Origin: Pirellulales bacterium
GTDB taxonomy: Bacteria > Planctomycetota > Planctomycetia > Pirellulales > Lacipirellulaceae
Length of the DNA stretch: 33,775 nt
Reading direction: 5' to 3'
Assembly: GCA_020847515.1 (NCBI GenBank)
Contig: JADLBW010000002.1
Coordinates: 1-33,775, forward strand
How positions within the stretch are numbered: the first letter of the stretch is position 1; every line of letters begins with the position of its first letter. A program made the position numbers and the translations under genes. A model generated the notes under the pieces. It was not told the DNA's origin and did not search any database. It saw only the letters and a list, made by a program, of their open reading frames with translations. This document shows, in pieces, positions 32,962 through 33,775 of this stretch.

Positions 32962-33775
32962 ATGGACGCCTCTTCTTCGTCCGAGACCGGCGCGAACCCG
33001 ACCGACGAGGCGTTGCTGCAGATTCTGGAGTCGACGATCTCGCGCATACAAGGAGGCGAGTCGCTCGACGTCGAACAACTGGTCAAGCAGCATCCGCAAT
33101 ACGCCCGCGAACTCCGCGAGCTGTTGCCGGCCGCCTCGCTGATGTTGGCCTGGGGACGCTCGCAACGGCCGCACCCCAACGGGACTCGGCGTCCCGATGC
33201 GATCGATCCGGCCGAGTCCTTGGGCGATTTTCGGCTGCTTCGCGAGATCGGCCGCGGCGGCATGGGCGTCGTGTATGAAGCCGAACAACTCTCGCTGGGA
33301 CGCCGCGTAGCGGTCAAGGTGCTGCCGCTGGCCTCGATGCTCGACCGGCAACGCCTGGCCCGATTTCAGAACGAGGCACGCGCCGCCGCCACGCTCAATC
33401 ATCCCCACATCGTTCCGGTGTACGCCGTCGGCTGCGACCGGGGAGTTCATTACTACGCGATGCAGCTTGTCGAAGGCAGCAGCCTCGCGCAGATTCTCGA
33501 GACGATCCGGCGACAGCCGCGACGACCCGACCACGGCGGCGGCTCCTCGGTCGAGACGTCCTCCGACGCCGCCGTGGAGGGTCCGGCGTCGGCGTCCATC
33601 TCCACAATCCCGGAGTTCAGTTCCCGCCGCTATTGTCGCCGCGCGGCGCAATTGATCGCGGAAGCTGCGGAATCGCTCGAGCACGCTCACGCCCGCGGCA
33701 TACTGCACCGCGACGTCAAGCCGGCTAATCTCCTCGTCGATGAAACCGGGAAGCTATGGGTTACTGACTTTGGCC
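32962..33775 (+). CDS. Ser/Thr protein kinase, N-terminal part (cut by the window edge)
   Basis: The frame from ATG 32962 is open to the edge (about 271 residues). An acidic N-terminal region (about 1-85) includes a helical segment, VEQLVKQHPQYARELRELLP, typical of planctomycete kinases. The kinase domain begins with the glycine loop IGRGGMGVVYEAE and the ATP-site Lys in RVAVKVLPL. The catalytic loop is ILHRDVKPANLL, and the DFG motif falls at the window edge. A low-complexity insert (about residues 180-215, with HGGGSSVETSSDAAVEG) separates the hinge from the C-lobe. It presumably phosphorylates the adjacent sigma factor or its target. Confidence 0.92.
   Translation, partial: MDASSSSETGANPTDEALLQILESTISRIQGGESLDVEQLVKQHPQYARELRELLPAASLMLAWGRSQRPHPNGTRRPDAIDPAESLGDFRLLREIGRGGMGVVYEAEQLSLGRRVAVKVLPLASMLDRQRLARFQNEARAAATLNHPHIVPVYAVGCDRGVHYYAMQLVEGSSLAQILETIRRQPRRPDHGGGSSVETSSDAAVEGPASASISTIPEFSSRRYCRRAAQLIAEAAESLEHAHARGILHRDVKPANLLVDETGKLWVTDFG

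Overview
The window reads as a planctomycete chromosome, probably Pirellulales-like. This is an inference from gene content: high GC; an ECF sigma factor gene 2 nt before a Ser/Thr kinase gene; an FHA protein; a Tat-exported Gfo/Idh/MocA oxidoreductase; a DUF6263-type secreted protein; HEAT-repeat proteins; and a ceramidase-like secreted hydrolase. No rRNA, tRNA, CRISPR array or transposase was seen.

Left part (1-10.1 kb): the 5' end of a secreted protein, a small Rieske ferredoxin behind a G-rich repeat, a DUF6263-like secreted protein, two small Cys-containing proteins, fabH, a PD-(D/E)XK-like protein packed against pyrE, a HerA-like ATPase, a glycine-zipper protein with a histidine-rich tail, and a membrane-anchored Mrr-like protein that appears to lack its catalytic residues. 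Middle (10.1-17.2 kb): two copies of a palindromic element, a DUF1338/HglS-type dioxygenase, a Tat-exported oxidoreductase, two HEAT-repeat proteins and a purple-acid-phosphatase-like enzyme.

The centrepiece is 17.3-28.98 kb. Seven closely spaced minus-strand genes (28449 down to 17888), with a possible eighth after a 181-nt gap, run: radical SAM/SPASM protein, HemY-type oxidase, a lipoprotein with two c-type heme motifs fused to a heme-b (ethylbenzene-dehydrogenase gamma) domain, a Tat-exported molybdopterin catalytic subunit, an unrecognised 116-residue protein, a four-cluster Fe-S subunit, a TorD-like chaperone, and a DGC-domain Cys-rich protein. A divergent Rrf2 regulator precedes them. 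The alpha and beta subunits resemble the periplasmic nitrite oxidoreductase (NXR) branch of type II DMSO reductases, as known from Nitrospira and anammox planctomycetes. The arrangement suggests one unit that makes heme, builds the electron-accepting cytochrome, makes and matures the catalytic dimer, and is controlled by an Fe-S or redox sensor. The two divergent promoters overlap almost exactly. Nitrite oxidation, nitrate reduction or another oxyanion activity cannot be told apart from sequence alone.

Right part (29-33.8 kb): a ceramidase-like secreted protein; an FHA-LuxR fusion regulator flanked by two direct copies of a ~148-bp palindromic repeat spaced 1200 bp apart; an ECF sigma factor; and a Ser/Thr kinase cut by the window edge at its DFG motif.
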